Assembly: GCA_937912025.1 (NCBI GenBank)
Contig: CALDOZ010000022.1
Span: 36,352 to 100,351, forward strand
Source of the DNA: an uncultured Clostridia bacterium
GTDB lineage: Bacteria > Bacillota > Clostridia > Christensenellales > Borkfalkiaceae
Direction: 5' to 3'
Length of the DNA stretch: 64,000 nucleotides
Below are positions 17,728 to 25,936 of the stretch, in pieces. The position numbers and the translations under genes were made by a program. Under the pieces are notes generated by a model. It was not told where the DNA came from and ran no database searches. It saw only the letters and a list, made by a program, of their open reading frames with translations. Position 1 is the first letter of the stretch; each line of letters begins with the position of its first letter.

Positions 17728-19476
17728 ATGCTAAAACGTTTTTTTTCATACTACAAACCGCATAAAAAAATGTTTATTCTTGATATGGTTGCATCTTTAG
17801 TAGTTGCAATGTTAGGCATTTTTTATCCTATAATTACAAGACTAATGTTAAACGATTTTATTCCTAATAAAGAATATAATCTTATAGTGGTGTTTGGCGC
17901 GGTATTGCTTATATTATATTCGATAAGATTATGCCTTGACTATTTTATTCAATACCAAGGTCATATGGTTGGTGTGAAAATGCAAGCGCAAATGCGTTCA
18001 GATATGTTTAACCACCTTCAAAAATTACCCTATAAATTTTACGATAATCACGAAACGGGCAAAATAATGTCGCGTATGACTAACGACCTTATGGATATTA
18101 GTGAACTTGCTCACCACGGCCCGGAAAACGTAATAATTTCGTCAATATCTATGGTTACGGCGTTTATATATCTATCGACCATAAACATATGGCTAACGCT
18201 AATAATTTTCGTGTGCGTGCCATTTCTTGTGTTAATTTCGTTTACGCTTAGAAAAAGAATGCGTTCAGCCTTTACCGAAAGCCGTAAAGCAATAGCCGAA
18301 ATTAATAACTCACTTGAAAGTAGCATTTCAGGAATAAGAGTAACAAAGGCGTTTGATAATTCTATCACCGAAACAACTAAGTTTGAAAACAGTAATAATT
18401 CCTTCATTTTTGCCCGTAAAAAAGCGTATAAAGCAATGGGTGCTTTCCATTCTTCAACTACTTTCGTAACAAACGTATTTAACGTTATAGTGCTAATTGC
18501 TGGCGGTTTATTTTTGTACGCTGGTAAAATAAATTTTGGCGATTATACGGCGTTTATTGTATCAGTTAGTTTGTTTTTAGGTCCTGTTAATCAACTTATA
18601 GCCTTTATGGAGCAATATCAAAACGGCGTTACGGGGTTTAAACGCTTTATTGAAATTATGGATGCCGAGCCTGAAAAGGACGAAGAAAATTCAACTGAAA
18701 TTTCTGACGTTAAAGGCGAAATTACTTTTAAAAACGTAACTTATGGTTACGGTGAAGATAAAGACGTTTTGAAAAATCTTAGCCTTAATATTAAAGCGGG
18801 TAGCGTGTTTGCATTAGTTGGTCCAAGCGGTGGTGGTAAAACGACTATATGCCATTTAATTCCTAAGTTTTATAAATGTGAAAAGGGTGAAATTTTAATT
18901 GACGGCGTTAATATTAATAACGTAACGGCGTCTTCGCTTAGGCGTAATATAGGTATAGTTCAGCAAGACGTATACTTGTTTAACGCAAGTATAAAAGATA
19001 ATATATTATACGGCCGTCCAAACGCCACCGACGACGAAGTTATTGAAGCCGCTAAACGCGCTAATATACATAATTACGTTATGACGCTTAACGACGGGTA
19101 CGATACTATTATCGGTGAGCGTGGCGTGAAACTTTCAGGCGGACAAAAACAAAGACTTTCAATAGCGAGAGTGTTTTTAAAAAATCCACCAATTTTAATT
19201 CTTGACGAAGCGACTTCAGCGCTTGATAACACAACGGAAATTTTAATTCAACAATCGCTTAACGAACTTTGCAAAGGAAGAACTACTATCGTTGTTGCGC
19301 ATAGATTATCAACGGTAAAAAACGCTAGCGAAATAGCAGTTGTGTCTGACGGCGAAATTATCGAGCAAGGTTGTCACGACGAACTTATTAAAACTAACGG
19401 CGTTTACGCTGAACTTTACAAATTACAATTTTCAGATGAGCAAATCGCACAAAAATCATTAGTGCTTGAAAAATAA
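17728..19476 (+). CDS. ABC exporter, fused permease and ATPase (MsbA/multidrug type)
   Basis: A 582-residue half-transporter. Residues about 1-310 form the six-helix ABC_membrane domain, including YKFYDNHETGKIMSRMTND, a typical coupling region. The nucleotide-binding domain has Walker A GPSGGGKTT (about 366), the signature LSGGQKQR, Walker B ILILDEATSALD and the switch His in VVAHRLST. It would act as a homodimer or with an unseen partner to export lipids, drugs or peptides; the substrate cannot be inferred. It is monocistronic, with its own promoter and a shared terminator downstream. Confidence 0.93.
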   Translation: MLKRFFSYYKPHKKMFILDMVASLVVAMLGIFYPIITRLMLNDFIPNKEYNLIVVFGAVLLILYSIRLCLDYFIQYQGHMVGVKMQAQMRSDMFNHLQKLPYKFYDNHETGKIMSRMTNDLMDISELAHHGPENVIISSISMVTAFIYLSTINIWLTLIIFVCVPFLVLISFTLRKRMRSAFTESRKAIAEINNSLESSISGIRVTKAFDNSITETTKFENSNNSFIFARKKAYKAMGAFHSSTTFVTNVFNVIVLIAGGLFLYAGKINFGDYTAFIVSVSLFLGPVNQLIAFMEQYQNGVTGFKRFIEIMDAEPEKDEENSTEISDVKGEITFKNVTYGYGEDKDVLKNLSLNIKAGSVFALVGPSGGGKTTICHLIPKFYKCEKGEILIDGVNINNVTASSLRRNIGIVQQDVYLFNASIKDNILYGRPNATDDEVIEAAKRANIHNYVMTLNDGYDTIIGERGVKLSGGQKQRLSIARVFLKNPPILILDEATSALDNTTEILIQQSLNELCKGRTTIVVAHRLSTVKNASEIAVVSDGEIIEQGCHDELIKTNGVYAELYKLQFSDEQIAQKSLVLEK

Positions 19477-19507
19477 AAAAACGACGGAAAAAGTCCGTCG
19501 TTTTTAA
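19477..19507. terminator. bidirectional terminator
   Basis: A 12-bp stem (19477-19488 with 19494-19505) with A- and T-runs on opposite arms, between the converging exporter (+) and phosphodiesterase (-) genes. Confidence 0.85.
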
Positions 19508-19512
19508 TATGG

Positions 19513-20340
19513 TTATTTTCTATATCCGTTTTTAGTAAGGTATAAGTCAAGTTCAGTACACCAGTCAGACTGTATAATATCAAAGCCTTTTTTAGCAAAC
19601 CAGCCCCAGCCTAAGTCGGGATTGCCTAAAAGGGCGGTATCGTCGGTGTGAACTCCGCTTATATTTGCTTTATAGTTGTATACTATTGAATTTCCCCATA
19701 AAATTTTCCCATCTTTTTTAAGAGTTGAAATAAATTCATCGCTAACTACTTCGGCGGTATCGTCGTTAAATAATACTTCAAGACCAATATAATTAAGTTT
19801 GCTGTTTTTTAAAATTTCGTGAGCGTCAGTCGTCCAAGTAATAGCCATAAATTGCATACCGCCTGCAACTTCTTCTAAAGTTTTTATATCGGTATCGCTA
19901 ATTGCCGATTTTACTATAATTCTATCCGTCATATTATGCTCGCGTATTTTTTTAGAGATAATAGCGGGGTTAGACCAAAACTTATCAACGTTAATAAGAC
20001 AATTAAAAGGTTTTAAAGTTTCAAGCATTTCGTCAAACGTAGCAATTTTGTATTGCGTTAAAACTCTATCTTGGTTAGCAAGCATAACCTTAGCAATTTC
20101 TTCCTTAGTGCTATTAGGAAGTGAGATGTTTTGAGAAAAATGATGCGGTTCCATTCCAGGATGCAACATATAAAGTTCACCGTCTTTAGAAGCGGTAACG
20201 TCAACTTCAATAATATCCGCGCCGTATATTGCCGCAATTTTATAACCTTCTAACGAGTTGCAAGGAATATTACCGCCGTTATAACCGCGGTGAGAAGCAA
20301 GTAGAATTTTTTTGTTATTAACGTAATTTAAAATACTCAT
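19513..20340 (-). CDS. glycerophosphodiester phosphodiesterase family protein
   Basis: A 275-residue TIM-barrel protein of the GDPD family. The HRG motif (residues 17-19, SHRGYNGG), the metal-ligand segment ADIIEVDV (about 41-48) and the second catalytic His region (YMLHPGMEPHHF) are present. These enzymes hydrolyse glycerophosphodiesters to glycerol 3-phosphate and an alcohol. There is no signal peptide, so it is likely intracellular. The start has GAGG upstream. The spacing after the first motif differs from the GlpQ type, so the substrate is uncertain. Confidence 0.85.
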   Translation of the reverse strand: MSILNYVNNKKILLASHRGYNGGNIPCNSLEGYKIAAIYGADIIEVDVTASKDGELYMLHPGMEPHHFSQNISLPNSTKEEIAKVMLANQDRVLTQYKIATFDEMLETLKPFNCLINVDKFWSNPAIISKKIREHNMTDRIIVKSAISDTDIKTLEEVAGGMQFMAITWTTDAHEILKNSKLNYIGLEVLFNDDTAEVVSDEFISTLKKDGKILWGNSIVYNYKANISGVHTDDTALLGNPDLGWGWFAKKGFDIIQSDWCTELDLYLTKNGYRK

Positions 20341-20570
20341 ATTAAACCTCTATAAATTAGTAGTAAGTTTATTATATATAAATTACGCGGTTTTGTCTAT
20401 ACAAAAACAGTTTTTTTGTAATTATTTTAATAATTTGTGTAGTGGCGCTATAAGTAAAAACAGGCGTTGCTTTAAAAAATCATTATTTTTATTTATAAAA
20501 AAGAAAGACAAATAAAGCGTTATGATGTAAACTTACATTGTGAAGTATTTTCTTTATAAGGAGATTTATT

Positions 20571-21479
20571 ATGGTTTTAAGCGTTGGTGAAATTCTTGCC
20601 GATATGATTGGCGAAGTTAAAAACGGAATTACTTTTTATGAAAGAAAAGCAGGTGGAGCGCCGTTTAACGTAGCGTGCGCAATTTCTCGTTTTGGTGGCG
20701 AGTCTGGTTTTGTAGGTTGTGTAGGAAACGACCTTATAGGCTCGTTTTTGCTTGATTTTGCTAAAAAGCGCAACCTTTCAGAACTCCAAATTCAAATGCT
20801 TGATAATGCAAATACAACTCTTGCATTTGTGGAACTATCTGAAGAAGGCGAGCGTTCGTTTTGTTTTTACCGCAAAAACACGGCAGACTATAAGTTGAAC
20901 GACGTTAGCGAAAGTTTAATTAATAAAGCGAATATCGTTCATATTGGCTCTCTTATGCTTAATGAAAAAAGCGGTATTGAGTTTGCAAGTAAACTTAGCG
21001 ACGTTGCGCATAAATTAAATAAAATAGTGTCGTTTGACGTTAATTTCCGTACTGATATTTTTAAAGACGTTGACCAAGCGGTAAAATCATATAAAATTAT
21101 GCTCGATAAAGCCGACGTTGTTAAATTTAGTGAAGATGAAGTTGAAATTTTTACTAGTGAATACGTCAATTCGCTTACCGATAAACTTGTATTTATAACT
21201 CTTGGTAAACGTGGCGCTGAATGGAGATATAAAGGAAGAAAAGGTTTTTATAAAACTACTTCTCATAAACCTATTGACACAACGGGTGCGGGCGATGCCT
21301 TTTATGGTGGCGCTTTAACTATGCTTGATAAAGTTGGAGTTAGCGGTTGGACTGACGAATACTTAACTAAAACCGTTAAGTTTGCTAACGTATGCGGAGC
21401 GTTAAACACGCAAGGTAAGGGCGCTATTGATAATTTACCAACGCTTGCATTAATAGAAGAAGAAATGGCAAAAATTTAA
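20571..21479 (+). CDS. PfkB-family carbohydrate kinase (fructokinase-like)
   Basis: A 302-residue ribokinase-family sugar kinase. The N-terminus has GGAPFNVACAISRFGG (PfkB signature 1 region) and the C-terminus has DTTGAGDAFYGGAL (about 236-249), where the Asp of GAGD is the catalytic base. It most resembles bacterial fructokinases, which phosphorylate fructose at the 6 position, but ribokinase-like or other specificities are possible. AAGGAG precedes the ATG. No transporter or glycosidase is adjacent. Confidence 0.88.
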   Translation: MVLSVGEILADMIGEVKNGITFYERKAGGAPFNVACAISRFGGESGFVGCVGNDLIGSFLLDFAKKRNLSELQIQMLDNANTTLAFVELSEEGERSFCFYRKNTADYKLNDVSESLINKANIVHIGSLMLNEKSGIEFASKLSDVAHKLNKIVSFDVNFRTDIFKDVDQAVKSYKIMLDKADVVKFSEDEVEIFTSEYVNSLTDKLVFITLGKRGAEWRYKGRKGFYKTTSHKPIDTTGAGDAFYGGALTMLDKVGVSGWTDEYLTKTVKFANVCGALNTQGKGAIDNLPTLALIEEEMAKI

Positions 21480-21489
21480 TTTTAATTAA

Positions 21490-21520
21490 AAACGGCGAAA
21501 GTATAAATCTTTCGCCGTTT
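21490..21520. terminator. hairpin after the sugar kinase gene
   Basis: A 12-bp stem (21490-21501 with 21509-21520) a few bases after the stop. It lacks a strong T-run on the plus strand, so termination probably also depends on the next hairpin. Confidence 0.5.
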
Positions 21521-21540
21521 AAACATAAATAGGTAAAATT

Positions 21541-21574
21541 AAAGCGGTCTACAAGTTTGGTAGACCGCTTTTGG
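21541..21574. terminator. terminator of the split tRNA-Arg gene and of the kinase gene
   Basis: A 12-bp stem (21541-21552 with 21560-21571) followed by TTTT on the plus strand. On the minus strand it directly follows the CCA end of the tRNA 3' half, so it was the terminator of the original tRNA-Arg transcript. Confidence 0.75.
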
Positions 21575-21616
21575 CGTTCGTGATTGGAATCGAACCAACG
21601 GCGTTTCGCTTAGGAG
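21572..21616 (-). pseudogene. 3' half of split tRNA-Arg(CCT)
   Basis: Read on the minus strand this is anticodon loop CTCCTAA, stem strand GCGAA, a 5-nt variable loop, T arm GTTGG/CCAAT around TTCGATT, acceptor strand CACGAAC, discriminator G and CCA. Upstream of the anticodon loop the sequence stops being tRNA-like. The missing 5' half lies at 27284-27323, and its TTCGC and GTTCGTG strands pair perfectly with GCGAA and CACGAAC here. The gene was therefore cut within the anticodon loop. Confidence 0.9.
21609..21616. repeat. left junction core repeat (CTTAGGAG)
   Basis: An 8-bp sequence identical to 27284-27291 and lying in the anticodon loop and stem of the split tRNA. It is the likely crossover core of the island. 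Confidence 0.8.
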
Positions 21617-21762
21617 TTCAAAGTTATTGTGAAAGTTTTATAAAAAATGCTAAGTTTCGTTAAGTTCGGTGCATTTTTGTTAAAAATGTGCGTGTATTAG
21701 TATTAAAAACGTTTAATATCTTGCGTAAGTTTCGTATTTTGAAGCAACTTTTAAAGTAAATT

Positions 21763-21780
21763 TATACCGATTTTATACCA
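21763..21780. repeat. left subterminal repeat of the island
   Basis: TATACCGATTTTATACCA, matching 27183-27200 at 17 of 18 positions in the same orientation. The internal TATACC is itself repeated. It is a candidate recombinase arm-binding or excision-factor site. The rest of 21617-21880 holds no gene that I can support, only AT-rich DNA with two copies of TAAGTTTCGT. Confidence 0.5.
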
Positions 21781-21882
21781 ATTTTGAAATTCCATATTTT
21801 GCTGATTAAATACAGTTACTTTTATTATGCTTATCCCCTATATATGTTAGAAATAAAAAAATAATTATACCTATATCTATGT

Positions 21883-21924
21883 GACTTAAAGTCCGTTGTG
21901 AAAAAAGTCACTATTTATTATAAT
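21883..21924 (+). promoter_or_regulatory. C-box operators and promoter of the C-protein/endonuclease operon
   Basis: GACTTAAAGTC (21883-21893) is a palindromic C-box half, and TGAAAAAAGTC (21899-21909) is a weaker one, with a 16-bp centre-to-centre distance. The promoter is TTGTGA (21896-21901), 17 bp, TATAAT (21919-21924), so the second box overlaps the -35. This layout matches controller-protein systems, where a dimer at the distal box activates and a second dimer at the proximal box represses. Confidence 0.75.
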
Positions 21925-21950
21925 ATTATTTGATATACAAGGAGAATATT

Positions 21951-22157
21951 ATGGATATTAAAACTGTAATAGGAAAACGTGTTAAAGAATTAAGAAACAA
22001 ACTTGGCATAAGCCAAGAAGAACTCGCCGATTTAGCTAGTTTGGATAGAACTTACGTAACAAGTGTTGAATGTGGAAGAAGAAATATTTCGATAGTTAAT
22101 ATTGAAAAAATTGCTACTGCGCTTAAGGTTACACTTAAAGAATTTTTTAATTTTTAA
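21951..22157 (+). CDS. XRE-family controller (C) protein of a restriction-modification system
   Basis: A 68-residue helix-turn-helix protein; LGISQEELADLASLDRTYVT (about residues 19-38) is the recognition motif and the total length is typical of C proteins. A TTG seven codons upstream is in frame, but the ATG at 21951 has AAGGAG. It lies directly upstream of an endonuclease gene (13 bp) and downstream of paired C-boxes. This supports a role in delaying restriction until methylation is established, which is family knowledge applied here. Confidence 0.88.
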   Translation: MDIKTVIGKRVKELRNKLGISQEELADLASLDRTYVTSVECGRRNISIVNIEKIATALKVTLKEFFNF

Positions 22158-22170
22158 CAGGAGAAAGAAT

Positions 22171-22920
22171 ATGCCAATTAATAATGAATCAATCGGTATT
22201 GCAACCGAAGTAGCAATAGCAAAAACATACAATGTTCAAATAAACCCTAATTATGAATTAAGAGCAGAACCCGGAATAACTAATTTTTTATTAGAGGGCG
22301 ATTATATTCGAAAAATATTTGAAAGAGAAAATATTCCGTTCCCTATTAAACATATTGCAGAAGGACAAAATCCTGTAGATTTTGTTTTAGAAAACAATAA
22401 AACTCTTTCGGTGAAATCAAACCAAAATCAAATTGGCAAAGCTGCCCCTCAGAATATTGGTCAACCAACAAATCAAACTTATTTTAATTTTATTGAAACG
22501 CAAAATATAATTCCAGGATTTAAGTTGGATAACTATTTGGCAGAAAGAGGTTTATCCGATACAGAAGAAAACAGGAAATGCGTATTTAAATCAATTTCAA
22601 TTGAGTATATTGATTTGTTAATAAATATGTATTGGAAAAATATTTTTGACTGTGATTATTTGCTTCTTATGTATAATCTAGAGAACCATGCTTGTCCTAT
22701 AAATAATTATAGACTGTTCGGTAAGTATGGTAACTTACCAAAATGGAATAAAGAATTGTTTTCATTTACCCGCCCATTAAGTCAATGGAATGAATCTACC
22801 ACATTAAAATACAATGGTGTTAGTATTGGAGAATTTCAAGTGCATAATAATAGAAATTGCTTAAAGTTTCGCTTTATAATGAAGGGAATTATGAAACTCT
22901 TAGATTCAAAATTAATATAA
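22171..22920 (+). CDS. probable type II restriction endonuclease (PD-(D/E)XK-like)
   Basis: A 249-residue protein. The start at 22171 has AGGAGA; the open frame extends further upstream but overlaps the controller gene. The segment NPVDFVLENNKTLSVKSNQ holds D70 and S80-V-K82, the spacing of a PD-(D/E)XK nuclease core, with Ser in place of the usual Glu. GKAAPQNIGQPT follows. I cannot name the exact family or recognition site. The identification rests on this motif plus its position behind a C protein and next to two methyltransferases. It converges with the methyltransferase gene, separated only by a hairpin. Confidence 0.7.
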   Translation: MPINNESIGIATEVAIAKTYNVQINPNYELRAEPGITNFLLEGDYIRKIFERENIPFPIKHIAEGQNPVDFVLENNKTLSVKSNQNQIGKAAPQNIGQPTNQTYFNFIETQNIIPGFKLDNYLAERGLSDTEENRKCVFKSISIEYIDLLINMYWKNIFDCDYLLLMYNLENHACPINNYRLFGKYGNLPKWNKELFSFTRPLSQWNESTTLKYNGVSIGEFQVHNNRNCLKFRFIMKGIMKLLDSKLI

Positions 22921-22922
22921 TG

Positions 22923-22952
22923 AAAAAGGAGAAGTTGCTACTTCTCCTTTTT
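22923..22952. terminator. bidirectional terminator between endonuclease and methyltransferase genes
   Basis: A 12-bp perfect stem (22923-22934 with 22941-22952) with A- and T-runs on both sides. It includes the last codons of the minus-strand methyltransferase. Confidence 0.85.
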
Positions 22953-23726
22953 GAATACAAAGATATATTCGTGTTTGAAAAGATATAAACCGTTTTTTAA
23001 CGCACGTTGTTTCCAAAGTGCTTTTTGGTTTGCTTTTCCTTTCGTTTCTTCAAAATTTTTAACTATTGTGGCTTTTAAAGTTAAGCCTTCTTGTTGCATT
23101 GCCTGCATGCAATAAAATCCAAGTGGGACAAGTTGGCTGTTTGCATATTTATCACCAATCACTACTGCGCAATATCTTCCTTTTTCAAGTATAGAAGAAG
23201 TGTTTTTAACCACTTGACGGAAATTATCTATAAATTCTTCTAAACTTTTAGAGTTAGACAAGTCATTAGTATCTTCGCTAAACTTGATTATATCCCAATA
23301 CGGTGGGTGATAGATTATAAACTGAACGTTTTTAATTTTGTACATATCAAGAATTCGATTAGTATCAAACGTCCTGCTATCATCTACAAATGTATCGGCT
23401 ATAATTCCTTCTTTTTGTTCAGAATGTATTCTTCCAATAGCCTCCATCGCAACATTAGGTTGTAGTTCTATACCAATAGAATTTCTTCCCATACGTTGCG
23501 CTTCGATAAGAGTTGTTCCACTTCCCGCAAAAGGGTCTAGAACAAAATCGCCCGCTTTTGTATATCGAGTCAACAGTTGATGTGGTATTTGAGGAACGAA
23601 ATTACCGTGATAATGTCCGTCGTGAGCGCCCGAATTGTCTCTTTGTGGAATAATCCATAGGCTATCCGTCCAAACGTCGGTAAGTTCTTTCCATTTTGTC
23701 ATATCAAGGTCGTTAATTTTGCTCAT
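22938..23726 (-). CDS. DNA methyltransferase (N4-C/N6-A, N6_N4_Mtase type)
   Basis: A 262-residue site-specific methyltransferase. The AdoMet-binding motif is DPFAGSGTT (residues 64-72) and the catalytic motif is HPPYW (140-144), with His where Asp, Asn or Ser is usual. This variant occurs in a recognisable family sharing the later segments VIGDKY and VKNFEETKGK. The motif order is I before IV. Its ATG overlaps the stop of the upstream D12 methyltransferase by one base, so both are made from one minus-strand operon. Two methyltransferases together suggest an asymmetric recognition site, each modifying one strand. Confidence 0.87.
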   Translation of the reverse strand: MSKINDLDMTKWKELTDVWTDSLWIIPQRDNSGAHDGHYHGNFVPQIPHQLLTRYTKAGDFVLDPFAGSGTTLIEAQRMGRNSIGIELQPNVAMEAIGRIHSEQKEGIIADTFVDDSRTFDTNRILDMYKIKNVQFIIYHPPYWDIIKFSEDTNDLSNSKSLEEFIDNFRQVVKNTSSILEKGRYCAVVIGDKYANSQLVPLGFYCMQAMQQEGLTLKATIVKNFEETKGKANQKALWKQRALKNGLYLFKHEYIFVFKKEK

Positions 23727-24763
23727 TAAATATCCTTAATCAAACAATGTAAATACTCAATCGTTGAATCTGATTTGGCATCTCTTGCATTATCAGCTTT
23801 AAAACGACGGTATTGTTGCATATAAACTTTATACTTGCCGTATTTCTTCATAATCTTTTCTATAGTATCAAAAGACATTAACCCTTCGTTGTTATAGCTT
23901 AAGAAGATATACTTAAATTTAGCATTTTTAATAAGGTCAGCAAAGGCATTCGCAACTTTATTCTTAATGCAGAATACGCTTTTTTGGTCTACATAATCAC
24001 GTAAACCCGTTTTACCTTTTATTTCAGGGTTATCATACTTTGCAATCGTTTCAAGCATGTGATAGTTAGAACAATATTGTCTTGCATTATAAGGTGGGTC
24101 AAGATATAAAATATCACCCGAAACGTTTTTAATAAGTTCACTTATATCTTCATTATAAACTTTACAATCAACAGTACCTTGCATTATAGGGAGAGCTGTT
24201 AATTCCATCCCTTTTAATGCGGACTTTTTTAATTTTTTAAGATATGCACCATAAACTGATGCAGTATTTGCATACTTATCTATACTGTTAATCAAAGAGC
24301 CGAGCAAGAAGAAATATTCGTTCTCGTTAATTTTGCCTTGATTGAACCAATCTTCAATAGCGATTCTAATAGAATCACACTTTTTAGCGTTAAAGTCAGA
24401 GAAATATAATCTTCTATATTCTTGTCCTTCCGTTCCTTCATAAGAGTAGTTTTTATATATGAAACCTTCCACACCGTCTAAAGAATTTAGTTCTGCAATA
24501 AGTTGATTGCAACGTTCTTTATCAAGGTTACCGTTATTCTCAATCATGTGTTTAGTTATTACATAACTGTAATATTGAATATCATTAGCGATAATAGAAT
24601 AGCCTTGCTTCTTAAAAGAGCCACTAACAACGCCTGTCCCTGCAAATAAATCAGCAAAAACCATTTCAGACGGTTTTCTAGTTTCATTGCAAAGTCTTAA
24701 CGTTTTGTCAATAGACTCTTCCAAGAAATCTATCAAAGAATATTTAGAACCGATATAATTCAT
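23726..24763 (-). CDS. D12-class N6-adenine DNA methyltransferase
   Basis: A 345-residue enzyme starting with MNYIGSKYSL, the AdoMet-binding N-terminus of the Dam/D12 class. Motif I is DLFAGTGVVSG (38-48) and the catalytic motif is DPPYN (about 222-226) in ILYLDPPYNARQY. It should methylate adenine within a specific site and protect host DNA from one of the neighbouring nucleases. GAGG overlapping the end of the Mrr-like gene serves as ribosome binding site, and the gap to that gene is only 7 bp. Confidence 0.92.
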   Translation of the reverse strand: MNYIGSKYSLIDFLEESIDKTLRLCNETRKPSEMVFADLFAGTGVVSGSFKKQGYSIIANDIQYYSYVITKHMIENNGNLDKERCNQLIAELNSLDGVEGFIYKNYSYEGTEGQEYRRLYFSDFNAKKCDSIRIAIEDWFNQGKINENEYFFLLGSLINSIDKYANTASVYGAYLKKLKKSALKGMELTALPIMQGTVDCKVYNEDISELIKNVSGDILYLDPPYNARQYCSNYHMLETIAKYDNPEIKGKTGLRDYVDQKSVFCIKNKVANAFADLIKNAKFKYIFLSYNNEGLMSFDTIEKIMKKYGKYKVYMQQYRRFKADNARDAKSDSTIEYLHCLIKDI

Positions 24764-24770
24764 AATTACC

Positions 24771-25613
24771 TCACAATATAGTTAAATAAATAGTTTGTTG
24801 AGCATCAATTGCCCATTTTGCTTTTCTTTCCACAATAGTTCCATCATCTTTTATTAGACCATATGTTCGGAATATTTCTGTAACCTGTGAAAGGTAATTA
24901 CGGCTAGGACAAAATGTTACATTATAGGTGTCAGTTCCGTTTACAACTAATTTTATAGGTTGTTTCTGTGTGTTGTTTTTAATTTTATCTATGATAACTC
25001 TTGGAAGCGATATTATATGTACTCTAACATCGTTAGCGGTAATTGTTTTTTCAACGGTGTCAAATTCAAATAAAAAATATGTATTAAGGGTATCATCCAA
25101 TTCTTGTTTTTTATTTGTGAATTCATCCAATGCACTTTTACTAAATACGGGTTTATAAGCAAAACCAATTTGTCTATCAATGCAAATGCGTATTAAATCA
25201 ATACCGTCTATAACATAAACGGGTTTATAAGGGTCTTTAGATACTGCCTGTTCTTTTGCTTTATCAGTTACTTTAGCAGTGGTTATAAATAATCCTTTTT
25301 CATTAAAACTAAGGTTTCCACGTAAAGCATCTATCTTTTCGGGAGAAACAGTAGTCGAGGGTGAATATCTTTTAGCTTGAATTCTATATTTAACGCTATC
25401 CACATTATTGATTTCAGCAAGTCCTTCTTTAACAGCTGTCAAATCAACTCCACCATCACCTGTTTTTTTAGTTACAAATACTTCAGAAAGACCGATAGAT
25501 TCTAAAAAGGGTTTTAAAAACTCTTCAAATTCAAAGCCCGTTTGAAAATAAGAATAAAAATCGTTAAGAAGCGACTTAAGTTCGTTGTCAGTAAAATTTT
25601 GAATTACTCTCAT
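24771..25613 (-). CDS. Mrr-like restriction endonuclease
   Basis: A 280-residue protein. The N-terminal half is an Mrr_cat-type nuclease, with GDGGVDL (D57) and QAK (Q79 to K81) forming the PD-(D/E)XK core of this family. The C-terminal half (about 180-280) is probably a DNA-recognition domain but I do not recognise it. The start overlaps the upstream XRE stop (ATGA), and a GAGGTG site lies within that gene. It could be the endonuclease of the two-methyltransferase system or an additional modification-dependent nuclease. Confidence 0.83.
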   Translation of the reverse strand: MRVIQNFTDNELKSLLNDFYSYFQTGFEFEEFLKPFLESIGLSEVFVTKKTGDGGVDLTAVKEGLAEINNVDSVKYRIQAKRYSPSTTVSPEKIDALRGNLSFNEKGLFITTAKVTDKAKEQAVSKDPYKPVYVIDGIDLIRICIDRQIGFAYKPVFSKSALDEFTNKKQELDDTLNTYFLFEFDTVEKTITANDVRVHIISLPRVIIDKIKNNTQKQPIKLVVNGTDTYNVTFCPSRNYLSQVTEIFRTYGLIKDDGTIVERKAKWAIDAQQTIYLTIL

Positions 25614-25807
25614 ATATTCACCTCAAATTTAACGTTTTTATCATTACAAAAATCTTCAAATGCTTTTTTTGCTAAACGACTTGGATTATAGCTGCCATTT
25701 TCCCATCTGTTGATTGTAGCAAAACTAACCCCAAGTTCTCTTGCCAAATCTTCTTGTGATAATTTTAGTTCAGTACGAACAAATTTTACCTTTTCTGCAA
25801 AGCTCAT
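25610..25807 (-). CDS. XRE-family regulator, first gene of the mrr-methylase operon
   Basis: A 65-residue helix-turn-helix protein with LSQEDLARELGVSFATINRW as recognition motif. The frame is open 31 codons further upstream, but the ATG at 25807 has AAGGAG, and the upstream part overlaps the promoter, so the short form is chosen. It is translationally coupled to the Mrr-like endonuclease and probably controls the operon from repeated GTGTAAAG motifs near the -35 element. The DUF2971 gene is divergent. Confidence 0.87.
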   Translation of the reverse strand: MSFAEKVKFVRTELKLSQEDLARELGVSFATINRWENGSYNPSRLAKKAFEDFCNDKNVKFEVNI

Positions 25808-25834
25808 ATTAACATTCTCCTTAATATTGCAACT

Positions 25835-25911
25835 ATTATAACACTTTTTATAAAAAATGTAAAGGTGTAAAGGTGTATATTCTTGAAAAAAATTACTCAA
25901 TATGATATAAT
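25835..25911. promoter_or_regulatory. divergent promoters for XRE-mrr-methylase operon and DUF2971 gene
   Basis: On the minus strand TTTACA (25863-25858), 17 bp and TATAAT (25840-25835) drive the XRE operon. On the plus strand TTGAAA (25883-25888), 17 bp and TATAAT (25906-25911) drive the DUF2971 gene. Between the -35 boxes, GTAAAGGTGTAAAGGTGTA contains direct repeats that could be the XRE operator. Confidence 0.75.
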
Positions 25912-25936
25912 ATAAAAAATTTTTAAGGATATAAAA

